Positions 18,202 through 26,849 are shown, counted from the first letter of the stretch. The stretch: DNA of 42,227 bases from Planctomycetaceae bacterium (GCA_020850695.1 JADZEF010000158.1:1-42227); one strand, 5' to 3'. The notes: a model not told the origin generated them from the sequence alone. Translations and numbers: made by a program.

Positions 18202-18718
18202 GGTGATCCCTTTCGAGCCGGCAGGCCCGCCGGCGAAGACTCGACCAGAAACTCAGAGAAGAAAAGAGTGAATCCGTCTCCGCCCAAAGCAGTGAGAGCC
18301 AGGCGGAAGAAGTTGAGATTGAGTCGCAGAAATCCCGTTCCGGGAACGACTTTCCGCGTCGACGACGAGATCGTAGTGGTCCCCTTGGAATGCGTCAAGC
18401 GACGCGTTTTCGGCCCCTTATCGCAGATCTTCAGTCCAACGCTCCCCGTGCCGGCAGTTCAACCGCCAGTGTCTCCCTGTGGCGTCGGTGGAGAGCCGCA
18501 CACAACCTCACGACTCATTGGTCGGCAGATTCCGCTGCCAGCGCCACACAGAAATCTCCGTGGCCGAGGAGTCGAACTCTTTCGATTCCTTCGCGCGCTG
18601 GGAATCTGCTCTTTTCGCCCTCCGCAGCATCCCGCGGGGATCTGCACTCAGAACCGTCATCCAGGCGACCGATGCCGACGAGTGCGGCCGTTGGATCCCT
18701 GGATGTGAACCGTGCGTC
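18202..18718. other. 517-base gap upstream of the ferredoxin gene
   Basis: No coding sequence with family resemblance or good start is visible on either strand. It should contain the ferredoxin promoter and the 3' end of the glycosyltransferase transcript. I could not pick out a convincing -35/-10 pair or a terminator. Confidence 0.5.
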
Positions 18719-19555
18719 TCAGGCGGCGGCCGGGCGGACTGCGGGTGCAGGCTGCTCGCGATCGAGGTCGCTGTCGGCCAGCAGGTCCTGGATCCACGCT
18801 TCCTCGAACAGGTCGGCGACCTTGTTCTCGACCTTCTTTTGAGCTCGCTTGTGCCGGAGGGCCTTTTTCGTCACGGCGGCCGTTCCGTGGGCCACGTGAT
18901 AAATGTATTCCGCCAGCTCGGGGACGGTGATCATCCGCGTGTCGCCGCCGGCATCCCAGATCTGCCGGGCGATGGTGTAGCCGCCGGCGCCCCCTCCCTT
19001 GCCGTAGAATGACATCCCGTTCCGCCGCAGGAAGTCGGTCCGGTACATCGCGCAGTAATCGCGGGGGTAAGGCTTCTCGGCCTTCACGTGCGATTTCTTC
19101 CGCCCGATGAGCGCCTTGAGCGGCGTGGTGACAAGGCCGACGACGTGCTTCTGGAAGGCGTACAGGGGGTGCTCGATTTCGAGCTTCCAGGCTCCGGCCC
19201 CGGCGATGTGCGGGGCGCGTTTGATCTCGCGGAAGAAGGGCTCGAGCCAGTCGTCCCGCTTCACGAAGACGTCCGAATGCATCGTGATGAAGTATTCGCC
19301 CGTCGCGGCCTTGAGGCCCGCATCCCAGGCGGTGAAGACGTTTCCCGGCCAGTTGGTGTGAACTTCCTCGGGACGCTCGATGAGCCGGATCCAGGGAACC
19401 GAGCGGAGATAATCGAGGCTGTCATCCTTCGAACCGTTATCGACCACGATGACTTCAACGTCGTAGGCCCGCGAGTGCCGCCGGATCGACCGCAGCACCA
19501 GCTGCATGTAAACCTTCACCTGCCAGTGCGGAATGCAGACCGTGACGCGCGGCAT
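18719..19555 (-). CDS. Family 2 glycosyltransferase
   Basis: Encodes 278 residues from ATG 19555. The GT-A fold start VTVCIPHWQVK is followed by VEVIVVDNGSKDDSLDYLR (about 35-53), the nucleotide-sugar region, and GEYFITMHSDVFVKRDDW, where HSDVF takes the place of the metal-binding DxD. The C-terminal part is basic and Lys-rich (KKALRHKRAQKKVENK). Such enzymes transfer a sugar from a nucleotide donor to a lipid or polysaccharide; the acceptor is unknown. No transmembrane segment is obvious. The frame is open 29 codons further upstream, but the conserved fold begins right after this ATG. It lies downstream of the phosphatase-like gene, same strand, 119 bases apart. Confidence 0.87.
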   Translation of the reverse strand: MPRVTVCIPHWQVKVYMQLVLRSIRRHSRAYDVEVIVVDNGSKDDSLDYLRSVPWIRLIERPEEVHTNWPGNVFTAWDAGLKAATGEYFITMHSDVFVKRDDWLEPFFREIKRAPHIAGAGAWKLEIEHPLYAFQKHVVGLVTTPLKALIGRKKSHVKAEKPYPRDYCAMYRTDFLRRNGMSFYGKGGGAGGYTIARQIWDAGGDTRMITVPELAEYIYHVAHGTAAVTKKALRHKRAQKKVENKVADLFEEAWIQDLLADSDLDREQPAPAVRPAAA

Positions 19556-19674
19556 GGGTCGAACCGATGGAAGAAACAAAGAGTGATGGTCACTCGGGAT
19601 CGAGCTGGCGGTGAATGTCCGAAGAGAGGGACGGAGCTGCAAACAGGTTGATTCGTCCGGCGCGGCCGAAGGTC

Positions 19675-20271
19675 TCAGTGCCGCAGGACGTCGAGCTTCG
19701 CGGCGGTCGCTTCGGGATACAGCCGCGAGTGCTGCAACTCGAATTCACGCACGAATGCCTTCACATGCACGTTGTGGTCTTCGCGGCCGAACTTGGGCTG
19801 GGCGGCGAGCGACTGGTCCGCGGTGATGCCGCGAAACGCAATATCGTAAATCGTGAGGAACTTGGCCGTGCGGGTGACGCCATGCTGGCAATGGACCAGC
19901 ATCGGGTAGTTGTTGGGGTCGGACATCACTTCGAGGTGCCTGGCAATCGCCGGGTTGTCGGGAGAGATGGCCGTGGGCATCGTCAGCTCAATGAGACGAG
20001 CCCCGGACGACGTAACCGCCTGTCGCTCCTCGATAATGCGATCGGCGCCCATTTCCCCGGGCTCGCAGAGGTTCACGACCGAGCGAATCTGATAGCGCTC
20101 GATGACCTCTTTGAGGGGCTGCGGATCGAGCCAGGCACTGCGGTAGACGCGGCCCGATTCATGGACGGCGAGATGCTTGAAACGTGCGCATTGCCACCAG
20201 GTCCATCCCGCCACCATGAGTGCGGCGCAGGCGACGCCAACGGCAACGCGACGACTCATCAACCGGAACAT
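19675..20271 (-). CDS. Membrane-anchored protein-tyrosine/dual-specificity phosphatase-like protein
   Basis: Encodes 198 residues. An N-terminal helix (about 8-24, VAVGVACAALMVAGW) anchors it. The phosphatase domain has VYRSAWL, SVVNLCEPGE and the P-loop HCQHGVTRT with nucleophile C128 and R134, that is a complete Cx5R motif. An Asp general acid could lie in ISPDNPAI or nearby. Cys-based phosphatases act on phosphotyrosine, other phosphoproteins or phospholipids; with a probable outward-facing domain, a lipid or glycan phosphate is possible. GGAGG seven bases before ATG 20271 fixes the start. Its neighbour is a glycosyltransferase, which hints at envelope polymer work, but this is inference. 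Confidence 0.85.
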   Translation of the reverse strand: MFRLMSRRVAVGVACAALMVAGWTWWQCARFKHLAVHESGRVYRSAWLDPQPLKEVIERYQIRSVVNLCEPGEMGADRIIEERQAVTSSGARLIELTMPTAISPDNPAIARHLEVMSDPNNYPMLVHCQHGVTRTAKFLTIYDIAFRGITADQSLAAQPKFGREDHNVHVKAFVREFELQHSRLYPEATAAKLDVLRH

Positions 20272-20347
20272 CCGTGTTCCTCCCGCCAGATTAAGAGAGC
20301 AAGGATCCGCCGCTGCACCATCCCTCGCGGCCGTCGAATCCACGATG

Positions 20348-20376
20348 GTTGTAGTTGATTCGCTCAAAGGGGTCAA
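20348..20376 (-). promoter_or_regulatory. Candidate sigma-70-type promoter for the phosphatase-like gene
   Basis: On the minus strand TTGACC (20376-20371) is separated by exactly 17 bases from TACAAC (20353-20348). This matches the consensus at 5 and 4 of 6 positions and would give a leader of about 70 bases to ATG 20271. Confidence 0.45.
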
Positions 20377-20802
20377 CTTCCGTTTCGTTAAGGCGGCGCG
20401 GGGCGAGGTCGCGTCAGCGCATGACACTTGATCCCGGTTCCCATCCTGGACTCTGTCGGTATCGGGACGCTCCCGATGAAGGCTCCGTGAATCTTTGGTG
20501 CATCCGCTCGATCCTTAAATGTCATGTCCATCTGTCCGAGTTCGCACGAAAGAACATTTGCTGCGGTTCTTCGCCGCCCGTTGACCCTCATCTCCCATTC
20601 CCCCCAGTTGATAGGCGCATCCTTTTCGCGGCTGTCTTCCACGTCACCTACCCAGGGAGCCGCAGGCACTGGCAGGACCCGCAAAATCATTACAACCGGA
20701 ATATTTCCACCAGTTCCGCACGACCGGCGGCCGATACCGAAGACACACACCCCTGCAGGCCACTCAGGGACACCGGCTTCCCATACTTCTCCGGGGGATT
20801 GC
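20377..20802. other. Gap between divergent genes
   Basis: Together with 20272-20376 this forms a 531-base divergent intergenic region. One plus-strand frame is open from 20524, but its first 90 codons have no family resemblance and are Pro/Ser/Arg-rich. The promoter of the GspB-like operon should lie here; I could not identify it. Confidence 0.45.
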
Positions 20803-21357
20803 GTGCACTCTCGCTCGCCGCGCCAATCCAGCTCTCCTTCCTCCCGCGGACACCTGCACTCGGCAGCCGTTCGCGCGGCGCTGGTCCTTGTTTTTGTCCT
20901 TTCGATTCCGCGCGTGGCCCGGATGGTCATCCCTGAGGTTTCCTCTCAGGGACCGGCGCCAGATGCCGTCGGATCGCCGGGCACTCTCTCGCATCACTGG
21001 AGCGAGGCCGCGCCGCTCGCGCCGCCGGCGAAGGTTCCAGGCGTCGTCTCGCTCGGGGACGAGCTGCAGGCGATCGTCATCAACCCGCAGCGGCGGGTGG
21101 CTGTCATCAATGGCCGGACGGTCGGGGTGGGCAATGACGTCGCCTGGAACGGCGAATCGTGGACCGTCGATTCGATCGAATCCAAATGCGTCGTGCTGAG
21201 CCAGCAAGACGGAGAACGTCAGATCGGTCTGATCATCAAAGCGGGAGGGACGACCGAAGTGTCCCCCGCCCATCGCTCGACCGCGAAGTCCGGAACCGCA
21301 GCACCCGCGCTGCTGCCGCACGCCGATAGCGCCCTTCGGAGGAATGCGCTCCGATGA
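20803..21357 (+). CDS. GspB/MshK-like small membrane protein (secretion or pilus accessory)
   Basis: Encodes 184 residues from GTG 20803, preceded by GGGGGA at 20793-20798. A membrane helix (about 24-41, AAVRAALVLVFVLSIPRVA) is followed by a linker and a small beta domain (about 83-150) with LGDELQAIVINPQRRVAVINGRTVGVGNDV, then VDSIESKCVVLSQQDGERQIGLI. This pattern (AVINGxxVxxGxxV...V.L...G) is that of the periplasmic domain of GspB, MshK and PilP-like proteins, which link inner-membrane parts of type II secretion or type IV pilus machines to the secretin. Assignment is by pattern only. Its stop overlaps the next ATG (ATGA), so translation is coupled. Confidence 0.62.
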   Translation: MHSRSPRQSSSPSSRGHLHSAAVRAALVLVFVLSIPRVARMVIPEVSSQGPAPDAVGSPGTLSHHWSEAAPLAPPAKVPGVVSLGDELQAIVINPQRRVAVINGRTVGVGNDVAWNGESWTVDSIESKCVVLSQQDGERQIGLIIKAGGTTEVSPAHRSTAKSGTAAPALLPHADSALRRNALR

Positions 21358-23039
21358 AACGACTCAACCTGCTTGCCGTCGCCCAGGCCGCACTGGCGAT
21401 CTCCTTGGTGGTGCTCGCCATGGCGGTTGTCGTACCGCCCCCGCGAGCCGCCCGGACAATCGCCGCGCGGAGCGTGCCGCGTTCGTCCAGCCCCGTGCGC
21501 GACATGCCCCCCGCCGAAGAGCGATGGCGCGACCAATCGCTTCCTCCCTCCGAACGGGCGGCCGCGGCCATCGCCCGCTTTGACGGCAACCCCACGACAG
21601 CCCCCGACCGCACTCCCTCGAACGATCGTCCCTCGCAGCGCCGTTCCAGCGACCCGCGACCAGTGGATTCCAAACGCGCCGCGCCGCGCCCGCCGGTAGA
21701 ACGCGTCGCCGAACGCGAACGGACATTCGATGCGCCGCCGCGCCGTGAACCACCTGCGGAAGTCGACGCCGATCGTGTGCTCCCTCCCGAACCGGTCGAA
21801 CCGCTGACCCCGGTCGGCACGGCCGCGACGAACAAGGCGATTTCGCCCGAGCCGGTTGCTCCCTGGATCGAACTTGGCCCCGTCGACGACGCGATCAACG
21901 GCGGAAGCGATCGCCGTCCCATGACGAAAACTTTTGCCGCGGCATTGAGCGGGACGAACGACGAGCGTTGGATCAAGATGCGGATTGTGGTCGAACAGCC
22001 CGAGCCGCGCGCCGCGGCCGTCGCGCCGGCGGCCCCGTCCCTGGAGTCTCCGGCTGCGGCACGCCTGGATGCGCGTCTCGACGTTCTGAAGTCGCAACTC
22101 GAAGCCATCGGCCGCGAACAGGAGATGCGGCAGCAACTGCAGCTGGAACGCACCAATCGGCTCATCGAGCGGCAGCAGCACTCCTCTCAGTTGCTCGACA
22201 TCGAACGCCGCCTCCTGGAATTGCGGTCGGAGATTTCCGCTCAGAAGGCGCAGGCGGCGCCTGCCACGGCTCCGAAATCGCAGCCCGCCGAGCCGATCGA
22301 ACCGATGCACGAGATCCACGAAGAAGTGCTGTCCCCGTTCATTCAGCGGATGTCGGCCGACCTGGTCCTCACGGAGGTGACCGATGCGCGCCGGCAACTT
22401 CCCCAGATATCCCCGGGACCCTCCTCTCAACAGGCCGACCCCCAAGCGGGCGGGCCGTACGGCTCGAATCGCATTCCGGTGTCTCAAACTCGGGAGACTC
22501 TTTCTCAACCCACCGACACCCCGACGCCTGTCGATGTCTCTCAGCCGCCAACCGATCCAGGATCCGTCTCGCGAGTCGACGCGACGACCTCGACAGCCAA
22601 CGAAGTCTCAGAGACGCCGCCGGACGTTCCCAACCTGATCGTCGATCCGATTCCTCAAGATCTTTTCGACGATTCGATCCCCGCGACGCCGCCATCGGAA
22701 TTTCCGGCAGAGCCGCTTGCGACGCAGAATCGTGTCACGGGTGCGGTCCCTGACCTCGTCCCAACGCCGGCTGCAGCTCCGGTCGCCGCGACGGCGCCCC
22801 CCGCCCGGCCGATGGCCGGTCCGAACGCGACCGATAACAAGTCCGTCGCCCGTGCCCAGTATCACCGGGCACGGGATCTGTTGCGCGACGGCAATCCGGG
22901 GCAGGCCCGGCTGCACTGCGATCGAGCGATCGAGCTCGATCCGGAACTGGCTGACGCCCGCAGATTGCGGCAGGAGATCGACGCCGCCCTGACTAAGCCG
23001 CAACGATCATTGTTCAACTGGCCAAAACGATCGCGTTGA
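21354..23039 (+). CDS. Membrane-anchored Pro-rich coiled-coil protein with C-terminal TPR
   Basis: Encodes 561 residues; not a family I can name. An N-terminal helix (about 7-28, LAVAQAALAISLVVLAMAVVV) anchors it. Residues 30-210 are disordered and rich in Pro, Arg and Ala. A coiled coil lies at about 230-300 (LDARLDVLKSQLEAIGREQE onward). A second Pro/Ser/Thr-rich stretch (340-500) leads to a TPR-like helical pair (about 512-548, YHRARDLLRDGNPGQARLHCDRAIELDP). The periplasmic orientation and envelope-spanning reach resemble scaffold parts of secretion machines. It overlaps the GspB-like gene by four bases at its start and the following gene begins around its stop. Confidence 0.75.
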   Translation: MKRLNLLAVAQAALAISLVVLAMAVVVPPPRAARTIAARSVPRSSSPVRDMPPAEERWRDQSLPPSERAAAAIARFDGNPTTAPDRTPSNDRPSQRRSSDPRPVDSKRAAPRPPVERVAERERTFDAPPRREPPAEVDADRVLPPEPVEPLTPVGTAATNKAISPEPVAPWIELGPVDDAINGGSDRRPMTKTFAAALSGTNDERWIKMRIVVEQPEPRAAAVAPAAPSLESPAAARLDARLDVLKSQLEAIGREQEMRQQLQLERTNRLIERQQHSSQLLDIERRLLELRSEISAQKAQAAPATAPKSQPAEPIEPMHEIHEEVLSPFIQRMSADLVLTEVTDARRQLPQISPGPSSQQADPQAGGPYGSNRIPVSQTRETLSQPTDTPTPVDVSQPPTDPGSVSRVDATTSTANEVSETPPDVPNLIVDPIPQDLFDDSIPATPPSEFPAEPLATQNRVTGAVPDLVPTPAAAPVAATAPPARPMAGPNATDNKSVARAQYHRARDLLRDGNPGQARLHCDRAIELDPELADARRLRQEIDAALTKPQRSLFNWPKRSR

Positions 23040-23065
23040 CCGGAGCGAACGTTGACCGGAGCGAA
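23034..23065 (+). repeat. Perfect 16-bp tandem duplication at a gene junction
   Basis: CGTTGACCGGAGCGAA occurs twice in a row (23034-23049 and 23050-23065). It contains the stop TGA of the preceding gene and the GGAG that serves as ribosome site of the next, so both are doubled. Confidence 0.95.
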
Positions 23066-23068
23066 ATA

Positions 23069-24187
23069 GTGGCCGACCCCCTCGAAACTCGAACAGCACG
23101 GTCGCAGCGCTGGCTTATCTGGCCGGTTGCAGCGCTGTTGCTGAGCGTCTCGGCGGGTTGCGCCTCGGTTCGCCCGGCTGCGTCCAATCCACTCACGAGG
23201 AGCGACATCCGGCAACCGGCGGTTGCGGGACGTTCCGATGCCCCCGTTGACGTCGTCGACACCGAAGGGGCGACCGCAAACTCGTCGACTGAGACACCTC
23301 CTGAACCGCTGCCATCTCCCGCGCCGCGGGACGTTGTCCGCCAGGTGGCGGCCATTGATCGAATCGAGGAGGTCCCAGAACCGCCCGGCACGGACCAACC
23401 GTTGGCCCCCGCGCCGGGCGCGGTCATCCCCGATGATCCGCTGGACCGGCCACCCGCGACCGCGGCCGAAGCGGCGATGCGCGATGCGGGCAACCTGATC
23501 AGTCGAGGGGAGCCCGAGAATGCGCGGGCCATCCTCTTGATTGCCGCACGGCAGCGGCCGGTCGATCCCGCACTGTGCGTCGCTCTCGCGCGGATCAATG
23601 AATCACTGAAGAACTGGAAGGAAGCGGCAGACTGGTATGCCGCGGCCGACGATCAGCCGCGCGCCGCAAACGCGCCCGGCATGCTGCCACAATGGGAACG
23701 ACAGCGCGCCCGCTGTCTGTACCGTGATGGCGACTGTACGACCGCGTGTGCCTTGTGGGCGGCCAGCATTGCGGTGAAGGACCGCGCCGTCAGTCTCGCC
23801 GAGCTTGTGGAGTACGCCGACGCCTGTCTGCAGACCGACGATCAGGACACCGCTCAGTTGCTGCTCGATCAGGCTTCGGCCAGGACCAGCGGCCGGATCC
23901 GCGAACTGGAATTGCTGCGGGCGACCTGTGCATTGCGTCGCGGCGATGTTGCCGCCGCGCAGAGGGTCGCGACGGCGGCGCTCGACGAATGGCCTCATGA
24001 AGAGCGGTTTGTCCGTCTCGTGAAATTCGTCGCCGCCGACGAAACGTTGAGCGCCGCGGACGAGCCGATGGACGCCGACTCCGAATCGGTTCCTGCGTCC
24101 GACCTTCGTCCCGCACGTGTTGACGCGAGGGATGCCGAAGGCTCCGCTGTGAACGACCGGCCGCGAACACCGTACGGCCGCCAATAG
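23069..24187 (+). CDS. TPR-containing lipoprotein
   Basis: Encodes 372 residues from GTG 23069, which has GGAG at 23058-23061; a TTG at 23036 overlapping the upstream stop is the alternative. The signal sequence ends with a lipobox, LLLSVSAGC, so Cys31 should be lipidated. A disordered Pro-rich part (about 35-140) precedes helical TPR-like repeats (about 145-320), such as GNLISRGEPENARAILLIAA and LALARINESLKNWKEAADWY-like units. The architecture (lipoprotein with TPRs) recalls pilotin or PilF-type factors that help secretin or pilus assembly. With the two upstream genes it forms an operon. Function is inferred from context and architecture only. Confidence 0.78.
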   Translation: MADPLETRTARSQRWLIWPVAALLLSVSAGCASVRPAASNPLTRSDIRQPAVAGRSDAPVDVVDTEGATANSSTETPPEPLPSPAPRDVVRQVAAIDRIEEVPEPPGTDQPLAPAPGAVIPDDPLDRPPATAAEAAMRDAGNLISRGEPENARAILLIAARQRPVDPALCVALARINESLKNWKEAADWYAAADDQPRAANAPGMLPQWERQRARCLYRDGDCTTACALWAASIAVKDRAVSLAELVEYADACLQTDDQDTAQLLLDQASARTSGRIRELELLRATCALRRGDVAAAQRVATAALDEWPHEERFVRLVKFVAADETLSAADEPMDADSESVPASDLRPARVDARDAEGSAVNDRPRTPYGRQ

Positions 24188-24253
24188 CGAGGAACGCGGC
24201 GAACAGCCGCGGAGAACGTCGTAGTTCGCCTCGCCAAAGCATCCGTTGGGTGG

Positions 24254-24281
24254 CCGGGTCTGAGGCTTTGCGAAGGCCCGG
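24254..24281. repeat. Small GC-rich hairpin downstream of the lipoprotein gene
   Basis: CCGGGTCT (24254-24261) pairs with AGGCCCGG (24274-24281), with one G-U pair and a 12-base loop. No T-tract follows, so it is not a classic terminator. It sits 67 bases after the stop codon, in the convergent gap facing the DUF1559 gene; a further GCGTTGT/ACAACGC hairpin lies near 24390-24410. Confidence 0.5.
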
Positions 24282-24451
24282 TTCGAATGACGTGAATCCG
24301 CATCGTTTGCGGCGCCGCTGGAGCAGCCCGGCAATCCCAGAACGGCCACGACGGAAAACTCACGAATTTCGGACCGGCCGGCCATCCGGCTGGCGTTGTC
24401 GGACAACGCGTTCATGGGCCACGTCATTCCAACGCCGCTTTCGGACAATGC

Positions 24452-25474
24452 CTAATAGTCGCCGGTCACTTCGCTTCCGGACCGGGTCGCCAACCCCTGC
24501 CACGTCGCGAGGTTGACGCTGTCGTTCACAAACCGTGTCGACCCGTCGCAGAGCAAGACATGCACCCCGCCCACATGACGGCTGCGGGCCGCCGTCAGTC
24601 CGGCGTTGTGACTCTTGTTCCCGCAATCGAACGTCGCGGAGTTCGGCCCGAGTCCATGGTTATAGAGGGTGTCGCTGAAGTGGCCGTTCATCCATTTCGC
24701 GCCGCGGGTCCCTTTCCAGAACCCGGCCGCGCCGACGGTGCAATTCGCCGGACTGGGATCGGTGCCGGTGATGGTGTCGTTCTGAGCGGCGGTCAGATTG
24801 AGGACCTGAAGGCGCGGGTCGGCCGGCGGATTGCTCGCGGGAAGGCTGCTTGTTCCATCGCCGCCGACGGCCGCGCCGCTCCCGATCGTCTGTTCGCTGA
24901 AAGCGACCGTATTCGACATGCCGTCGGTCACGTCACGGAACCGCACCACGCCCGCCAGCTTCACGTCCATCATCACACCATCGCCCCGGCGAATATAGCG
25001 GGCGGTGGCATTGGCTCCGCTTCCCATGCATGCGACGTAGTTGGTCGTGCCGTAGGAATTGCCCGGCATGAACTCCAGATCGCTCGGACAAATGTAGGTG
25101 GGCACTCGCATCATCGCGGCGATCACGTTCTGCGAAAACGGCGCGACGGGAGGCTCGACGAACGTGGGCGCCGTGTTGAAGTCGATCACGTTGTAGAGGG
25201 CCCCGCCGTCGAGGTAGGGGAGGATGGCGGCGTGGGCCGAGAAGACCATCGGATAGCCGACGCGCCCCGGCGGGAAGCTGCGATGGCTCGATTCGTAGTT
25301 GTGGATCGCCAAGCCGATCTGCTTGAGGTTGTTCTTGCATTGAGCCCGTCGTGCGGCCTCGCGGGCCTGCTGGACCGCCGGCAGCAGGAGCGCAATCAGA
25401 ATCGCGATGATGGCAATGACCACCAGGAGTTCGATGAGCGTGAAGCCACGCTTTCGCTGGGAGTATGGGTGCAT
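24452..25474 (-). CDS. DUF1559 domain protein with type IV prepilin-like signal
   Basis: Encodes 340 residues. The N terminus has a prepilin cleavage motif, RGFTLIELLVVIAIIAILIA (about 9-28), with Gly before Phe and Glu at position +5, then the helix continues to VQQAREAARR. The DUF1559 body follows (NNLKQIGLAIHNYES, TYICPSD, DGMSNTVAFSE) and ends with the H-x9-DG motif in RHVGGVHVLLCDGSTRFV. DUF1559 proteins are expanded to tens or hundreds of copies in planctomycetes; they are thought to be pseudopilin-like surface or envelope proteins, with no proven role. ATG 25474 is the start of the prepilin signal; the ribosome site is weak. The secretion-like operon next door is convergent with it. 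Confidence 0.94.
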   Translation of the reverse strand: MHPYSQRKRGFTLIELLVVIAIIAILIALLLPAVQQAREAARRAQCKNNLKQIGLAIHNYESSHRSFPPGRVGYPMVFSAHAAILPYLDGGALYNVIDFNTAPTFVEPPVAPFSQNVIAAMMRVPTYICPSDLEFMPGNSYGTTNYVACMGSGANATARYIRRGDGVMMDVKLAGVVRFRDVTDGMSNTVAFSEQTIGSGAAVGGDGTSSLPASNPPADPRLQVLNLTAAQNDTITGTDPSPANCTVGAAGFWKGTRGAKWMNGHFSDTLYNHGLGPNSATFDCGNKSHNAGLTAARSRHVGGVHVLLCDGSTRFVNDSVNLATWQGLATRSGSEVTGDY

Positions 25475-25834
25475 GTCGGCTTTTCGTGTGATCAGGGGGG
25501 AGGCCCTGCGGAATTCGGACGGCCTGTGTCGCTTGCAGATCGATGAGCACAAGCGCGCGAAGTCGTGCGGGCATTGGCCGGAAAAATGAGAGAGATCAGC
25601 TTCCTGCGGCCGCACGGGGCGGCGGATGATGGCACGCTCACGCCGGGAAACGAACCCGGACTTGTGGAGAGCGAGCCGCGACACCGGGTGAGCGTGCGAT
25701 GACACGCCGCACCTCGCGCGGCCGCAACCTGACAGTTGATGGGCGGCGGCGCCGGGATAAGACCTCGACACCGCGCGAATCGCTGGCCGGAACGAAGTAA
25801 CGCCCCGCATCGCAGCGGCCAGCGCAATCCTTCG
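25475..25834. other. 360-base gap with a long hairpin upstream of the DUF1559 gene
   Basis: No gene is visible. GCACGCTCAC (25632-25641) and GTGAGCGTGC (25688-25697) form a perfect 10-bp stem that extends by CCGG/CCGG after a one-base bulge; inside lies CCGGG-aaacgaa-CCCGG. The 66-base structure has no T-tract on the minus strand. It sits about 137 bases after the Cys-rich gene and 158 before the DUF1559 start, both on the minus strand. Confidence 0.55.
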
Positions 25835-26584
25835 TCAGGCGGCCCAGGACATGTCGCCTCGAGGCGGTGGAGCCGGCGGCTGCTGCGCGACGTGAGGAAC
25901 GCGAACGCATTCCACCGTGCAAGACGCCTCGATCGGCATCACGCGCCGCGGGAATTCAAACCGCGGGGCGATCACGCTCCACGGGAGCGAATGCCAATAG
26001 TTGCTGTGCCCCTGACACTTCTGAACCAGGGCCGTCAGCAGAAATGTCTTCGACGTTGGCTTGGACGAACGGGACTTCCGCTGAGCGGATTTCAGCGGCT
26101 CCCCCGACCGCTTCTCCGCACGAGAAGCGACACGGGACTGGTCCGTTCGCTCGCGGTGCCCGGTCTTCGCGATCGCCCATTGCGACTTGAGCGCCGAGCA
26201 CCCTTTCGACGAGCAGGACCCGCCCGTTTCCGCATCTCTCCGGCAACAGGCGCCGGACTCGCGCGATGTCGCAACATCTCCCCGCTGAGCCGCCTCCCGC
26301 TCCGCTGCGGCGATCACGAATTCCGGAGGGCGAACGCCGTGACGACGAGACCACGCCAGCTTCGCCGAATCGGTCATGCAGCAGCAATGATTCCAGCACT
26401 GGGCGGCGGACAGACACCCGCACGCATGATCCTGGCAGGGAAACGGCTCGCTGCGATCTTTCTGACCAATCACAGGGACGGCGATGGGGATCGGAACCAC
26501 GGCCGCGCAGACACCCAAGAGCACCGCCAGGCTGATCAGCCGCGGGACCCACCGGCGTCGAATTGAAAGCCGTCGGGGATTCAT
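25835..26584 (-). CDS. Cys-rich membrane-anchored protein of unknown function (CCC motif)
   Basis: Encodes 249 residues. A basic start and a membrane helix (about 14-40, [21 protein letters not shown]) are followed at once by a dense cysteine cluster: C50-x4-C55-x-C57-x5-C63-x3-C67-C68-C69, in the text [10 protein letters not shown] and QCWNHCCC. Then comes a helical piece ([17 protein letters not shown], about 75-90). More cysteines occur at 113, 114, 124, 129 and near the end. I recall similar short proteins in other planctomycetes with the same FPCQ...GC...QCW..CCC layout and no assigned function; metal or cluster binding is a reasonable guess. The C-terminal half is basic and poorly conserved-looking. 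ATG 26584 lies just before the signal; ribosome site GGTG is weak. Confidence 0.68.
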   Translation of the reverse strand: MNPRRLSIRRRWVPRLISLAVLLGVCAAVVPIPIAVPVIGQKDRSEPFPCQDHACGCLSAAQCWNHCCCMTDSAKLAWSRRHGVRPPEFVIAAAEREAAQRGDVATSRESGACCRRDAETGGSCSSKGCSALKSQWAIAKTGHRERTDQSRVASRAEKRSGEPLKSAQRKSRSSKPTSKTFLLTALVQKCQGHSNYWHSLPWSVIAPRFEFPRRVMPIEASCTVECVRVPHVAQQPPAPPPRGDMSWAA

Positions 26585-26756
26585 CTTGCACCAGCGCGTC
26601 ACTTCGGACCGCACCACGCGACACCCGACTCGCTCTCCACGTCCCCAATCTACGGCAACGCCGGGGGCGCGGGCAATCGTCCGTGGCTCGTCGCCAGGGA
26701 ATTCCCGCGCTCGGGAAACTTCCATCCCATTCGCCGGACAACGCATTCGCTGGTGT

Positions 26757-26785
26757 CTGACAGAGCCCCGCGACATTCCTAGAAT
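26757..26785 (+). promoter_or_regulatory. Strong sigma-70-like promoter for bioA
   Basis: CTGACA (26757-26762), a 17-base spacer and TAGAAT (26780-26785) match the consensus at 5 of 6 positions each. Transcription would start near 26792 and leave a leader of about 58 bases before the bioA ATG at 26850. Confidence 0.65.
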
Positions 26786-26849
26786 AGGGACGCCTTCCGC
26801 CGTGGAGTTCGCTCTGCGGCATCCACTCGCCGACCCCGCCTGCATCGCC

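Noticed and set aside
20672..20690. Sigma-54-like TGGCAGGACCCGCA
   Set aside because: The GG and GC doublets are eight bases apart instead of ten.
20524..20802. N-terminal extension of the GspB-like protein
   Set aside because: The part before 20803 shows no signal or fold, and GTG 20803 has a ribosome site and places the membrane helix near the start.
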